From: Sphingomonas sanxanigenens DSM 19645 = NX02
GTDB taxonomy: Bacteria; Pseudomonadota; Alphaproteobacteria; Sphingomonadales; Sphingomonadaceae
Length of the DNA: 64,000 nt
Assembly: GCF_000512205.2 (NCBI RefSeq)
Contig: NZ_CP006644.1
Span: 2,040,520 to 2,104,519 of the forward strand
Reading direction: 5' to 3'
The notes under the pieces: model-generated
Told to the model about the DNA's origin: nothing
Database searches by the model: none
The model's input: the letters and a program-made list of their open reading frames with translations, nothing else
Shown: positions 62,422-64,000 of the stretch, piece by piece
Layout: every line of letters begins with the position of its first letter
How positions within the stretch are numbered: position 1 is the stretch's first letter
Program-made: the position numbers and the translations under genes

Positions 62422-63177
62422 ATGAGCAACATCTTCGACCTCAGCGGCACGGTCGCGGTGGTAACCGGCGCGAACACCGGCATCGGCCAGGCGATCGCGG
62501 TGGCGCTGGCCGAAGCGGGGGCGGATATCGCGGCGGTGGGCCGCACGCCGGCACAAGAGACCGTCGAGAAGGTGCGCGCGCTCGGCCGCCGCGCCGAGAT
62601 CGTCTCCGCCGACCTCTCGACGATCGAGCCGGTCGGCCGCATCGTCGCCGAGACCGTCGAGACGCTCGGCGGGCTCGACATCCTCGTCAACAATGCCGGC
62701 ATCATCCGCCGCGCCGACAGCGTCGACTTCACCGAGGCCGACTGGGACGCGGTGATCGACACCAACCTCAAGTCGGTGTTCTTCCTCAGCCAGGCAGCGG
62801 GGCGCCACATGCTGGCCCGGGGCCGCGGCAAGATCATCAACATCGCCTCGATGCTGACCTTCCAGGGCGGCATCCGCGTGCCGAGCTACACCGCGTCCAA
62901 GAGCGGCGTCGGCGGCCTCACCAAGCTGCTCGCCAACGAATGGTCGGCCAAAGGCATCAACGTCAACGGCATCGCGCCGGGCTATATCGCCACCAACAAC
63001 ACCGCAGCGCTGCAGGCGGACGAGACCCGCAACCGCCAGATCGTCGAGCGCATCCCGGCCGGGCGCTGGGGCAAGCCCTCCGACCTCGGCGGCGCCGCGG
63101 TGTTCCTCGCCTCGTCCGCGTCGGACTATGTCGACGGCCATATCCTGGCGGTCGACGGCGGCTGGCTGGCGCGCTGA
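62422..63177 (+). CDS. kduD: 2-deoxy-D-gluconate 3-dehydrogenase / DKII reductase
   Basis: The 251-residue SDR begins M-S-N-I-F-D-L-S-G and has V-T-G-A-N-T-G-I-G-Q, N-N-A-G-I-I-R-R, I-A-S-M-L-T-F-Q-G-G, Y-T-A-S-K-S-G-V and N-V-N-G-I-A-P-G-Y-I-A-T-N-N-T. This is a typical KduD. It reduces the 2,5-diketo-3-deoxygluconate made by KduI to KDG. No strong ribosome binding site is visible. It sits directly before KDG kinase. Confidence 0.95.
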   Translation: MSNIFDLSGTVAVVTGANTGIGQAIAVALAEAGADIAAVGRTPAQETVEKVRALGRRAEIVSADLSTIEPVGRIVAETVETLGGLDILVNNAGIIRRADSVDFTEADWDAVIDTNLKSVFFLSQAAGRHMLARGRGKIINIASMLTFQGGIRVPSYTASKSGVGGLTKLLANEWSAKGINVNGIAPGYIATNNTAALQADETRNRQIVERIPAGRWGKPSDLGGAAVFLASSASDYVDGHILAVDGGWLAR

Positions 63178-63178
63178 G

Positions 63179-64000
63179 ATGGCGCGTCCGCTCTTCTTCG
63201 GCGAACTGCTGATCCGGCTCTCGCCCCCGGGCAAGCAGTTGATCGTGCAGGGCCGCAGCCTCGACCTCCATGTCGGCGGCGCCGAGGCCAACGTCGCGAT
63301 CGGCCTCGCCAGCCTCGGCCACACGACGCGGATGGTGAGCCGGGTGCCGGACAATGCGCTGGGCACGCTGGCGCTGTCGGTGCTGCGCGGCGCGGGGGTC
63401 GACTGTTCGACCGTCGCCACCGGCGGCGAGCGGATGGGCCTCTATTTCCTGACGCCGGGCGCCGGCCAGCGCGCCGCCGAAGTGGTCTATGACCGCGCCG
63501 GCAGCGCCTTCGCCACCGCAAGCTTGAGCGATTTCGACTGGGATGCGGCGTTCGCCGGCGCCACCCACCTCCACATGTCGGGCATCACCCCGGCGCTGGG
63601 GCCGGCCTCCTCCGCGATGGCGATCGCCGCCGCGCGCGCCGCCAAGGATCGCGGCCTGACCCTGATCTTCGACGGCAATTACCGCGCCCGCCTGTGGGAA
63701 GCGTGGGACAGCGACCCGCGCACGACCCTGAGCGCGTTGATCGGCATGACCGACATCTTGTTCGGCAACCACCGCGACGTGGCGCTGCTGCTCGGCCGCG
63801 CCTTCTCGGGCGACGGCTCCGACCGCAGGCGCGAAGCCGCCGATGCGGCGTTCGACGCCTTCCCCAACCTGCGCATCATCGCCTCGACCGCGCGCCAGGC
63901 CGACGACAGCGACCACAACCGCATCGCCGCCCGCATCGACGCCCGCGACCGCTTCGTCCAGACCGAGGAGGTCACCGTCTCCGGCATCGTCGACCGCATC
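63179..64000 (+). CDS. kdgK: 2-keto-3-deoxygluconate kinase, partial
   Basis: The gene starts 1 base after the kduD stop and runs past the window end; 274 residues are visible. It reads F-F-G-E-L-L-I-R-L-S-P-P, V-G-G-A-E-A-N-V-A-I-G-L-A-S-L-G (PfkB N-terminal signature), then F-D-G-N-Y-R-A-R-L-W and F-G-N-H. These fit the KdgK branch of PfkB sugar kinases. The catalytic D-T-x-G-A-G-D motif would lie beyond the edge. It makes KDPG, the end of the uronate route. Confidence 0.9.
   Translation, partial: MARPLFFGELLIRLSPPGKQLIVQGRSLDLHVGGAEANVAIGLASLGHTTRMVSRVPDNALGTLALSVLRGAGVDCSTVATGGERMGLYFLTPGAGQRAAEVVYDRAGSAFATASLSDFDWDAAFAGATHLHMSGITPALGPASSAMAIAAARAAKDRGLTLIFDGNYRARLWEAWDSDPRTTLSALIGMTDILFGNHRDVALLLGRAFSGDGSDRRREAADAAFDAFPNLRIIASTARQADDSDHNRIAARIDARDRFVQTEEVTVSGIVDRI

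Overview
High GC, short inverted repeats with a CCGTTCG...CCTGAG core between sugar genes, and families typical of the group (DUF5818-like, DUF736, FucP/GH95 and KduI/KduD clusters) suggest a sphingomonad-type alphaproteobacterium. This assignment is by recognition only; no rRNA or marker gene is present.

Positions 1 to about 35.6 kb read as the right-hand part of an integrated mobile element (ICE or IME). It ends at tandem tRNA-Asn(GTT) genes next to a large serine recombinase. From left to right it holds: (a) 0-8.1 kb, a densely packed block of small unknown proteins around a GHKL ATPase and two PP-loop (PAPS-reductase-like) proteins; (b) 8.2-8.8 kb, a ParDE-type toxin-antitoxin pair with a palindromic operator; (c) 8.9-15.9 kb, mixed cargo (SEC-C protein, DUF5818-like, spermidine-synthase-like enzyme, XRE regulator, PhnA-domain protein, DUF167, DUF1275, CPA1 antiporter) plus a broken AAA ATPase; (d) 16.0-24.5 kb, an unassigned block with a phospholipase-D-fold protein, a PD-(D/E)XK nuclease, a HEPN-like protein and an HExxH protein, which looks like a defence island; (e) 24.5-34 kb, element-maintenance and DNA-transfer genes: palindromic noncoding region, DUF736, DUF2493, a possible oriT, RHH protein, VirD4/TraD coupling protein, TrwC/TraI relaxase-helicase and lytic transglycosylase; (f) 34.1-35.6 kb, the recombinase. 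No mating-pair-formation (T4SS) genes are in the window, so they are outside it or absent.

From 35.6 kb the window reads as ordinary chromosome. nadK and moaA overlap, and an EAL-domain phosphodiesterase diverges from them. A likely L-fucose utilisation cluster follows (Zn-alcohol dehydrogenase, IclR regulator, FucP permease, GH95 alpha-L-fucosidase, two SDRs, L-fuconate dehydratase). Next come a cupin, an outer-membrane barrel protein, an SDR divergent from a cytochrome P450, kynureninase, and a LysR regulator divergent from an old-yellow-enzyme plus MFS pair.

The right end is a hexuronate/pectin-breakdown locus. On the minus strand lie an FAH-family enzyme, a hexuronate transporter and altronate dehydratase; diverging from them are a LacI regulator, KduI, KduD and KDG kinase, the last cut by the window end. 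Two copies of a GACACCGGTGTC-type palindrome, one in the divergent promoter region and one before kduI, are the likely LacI-family operators.
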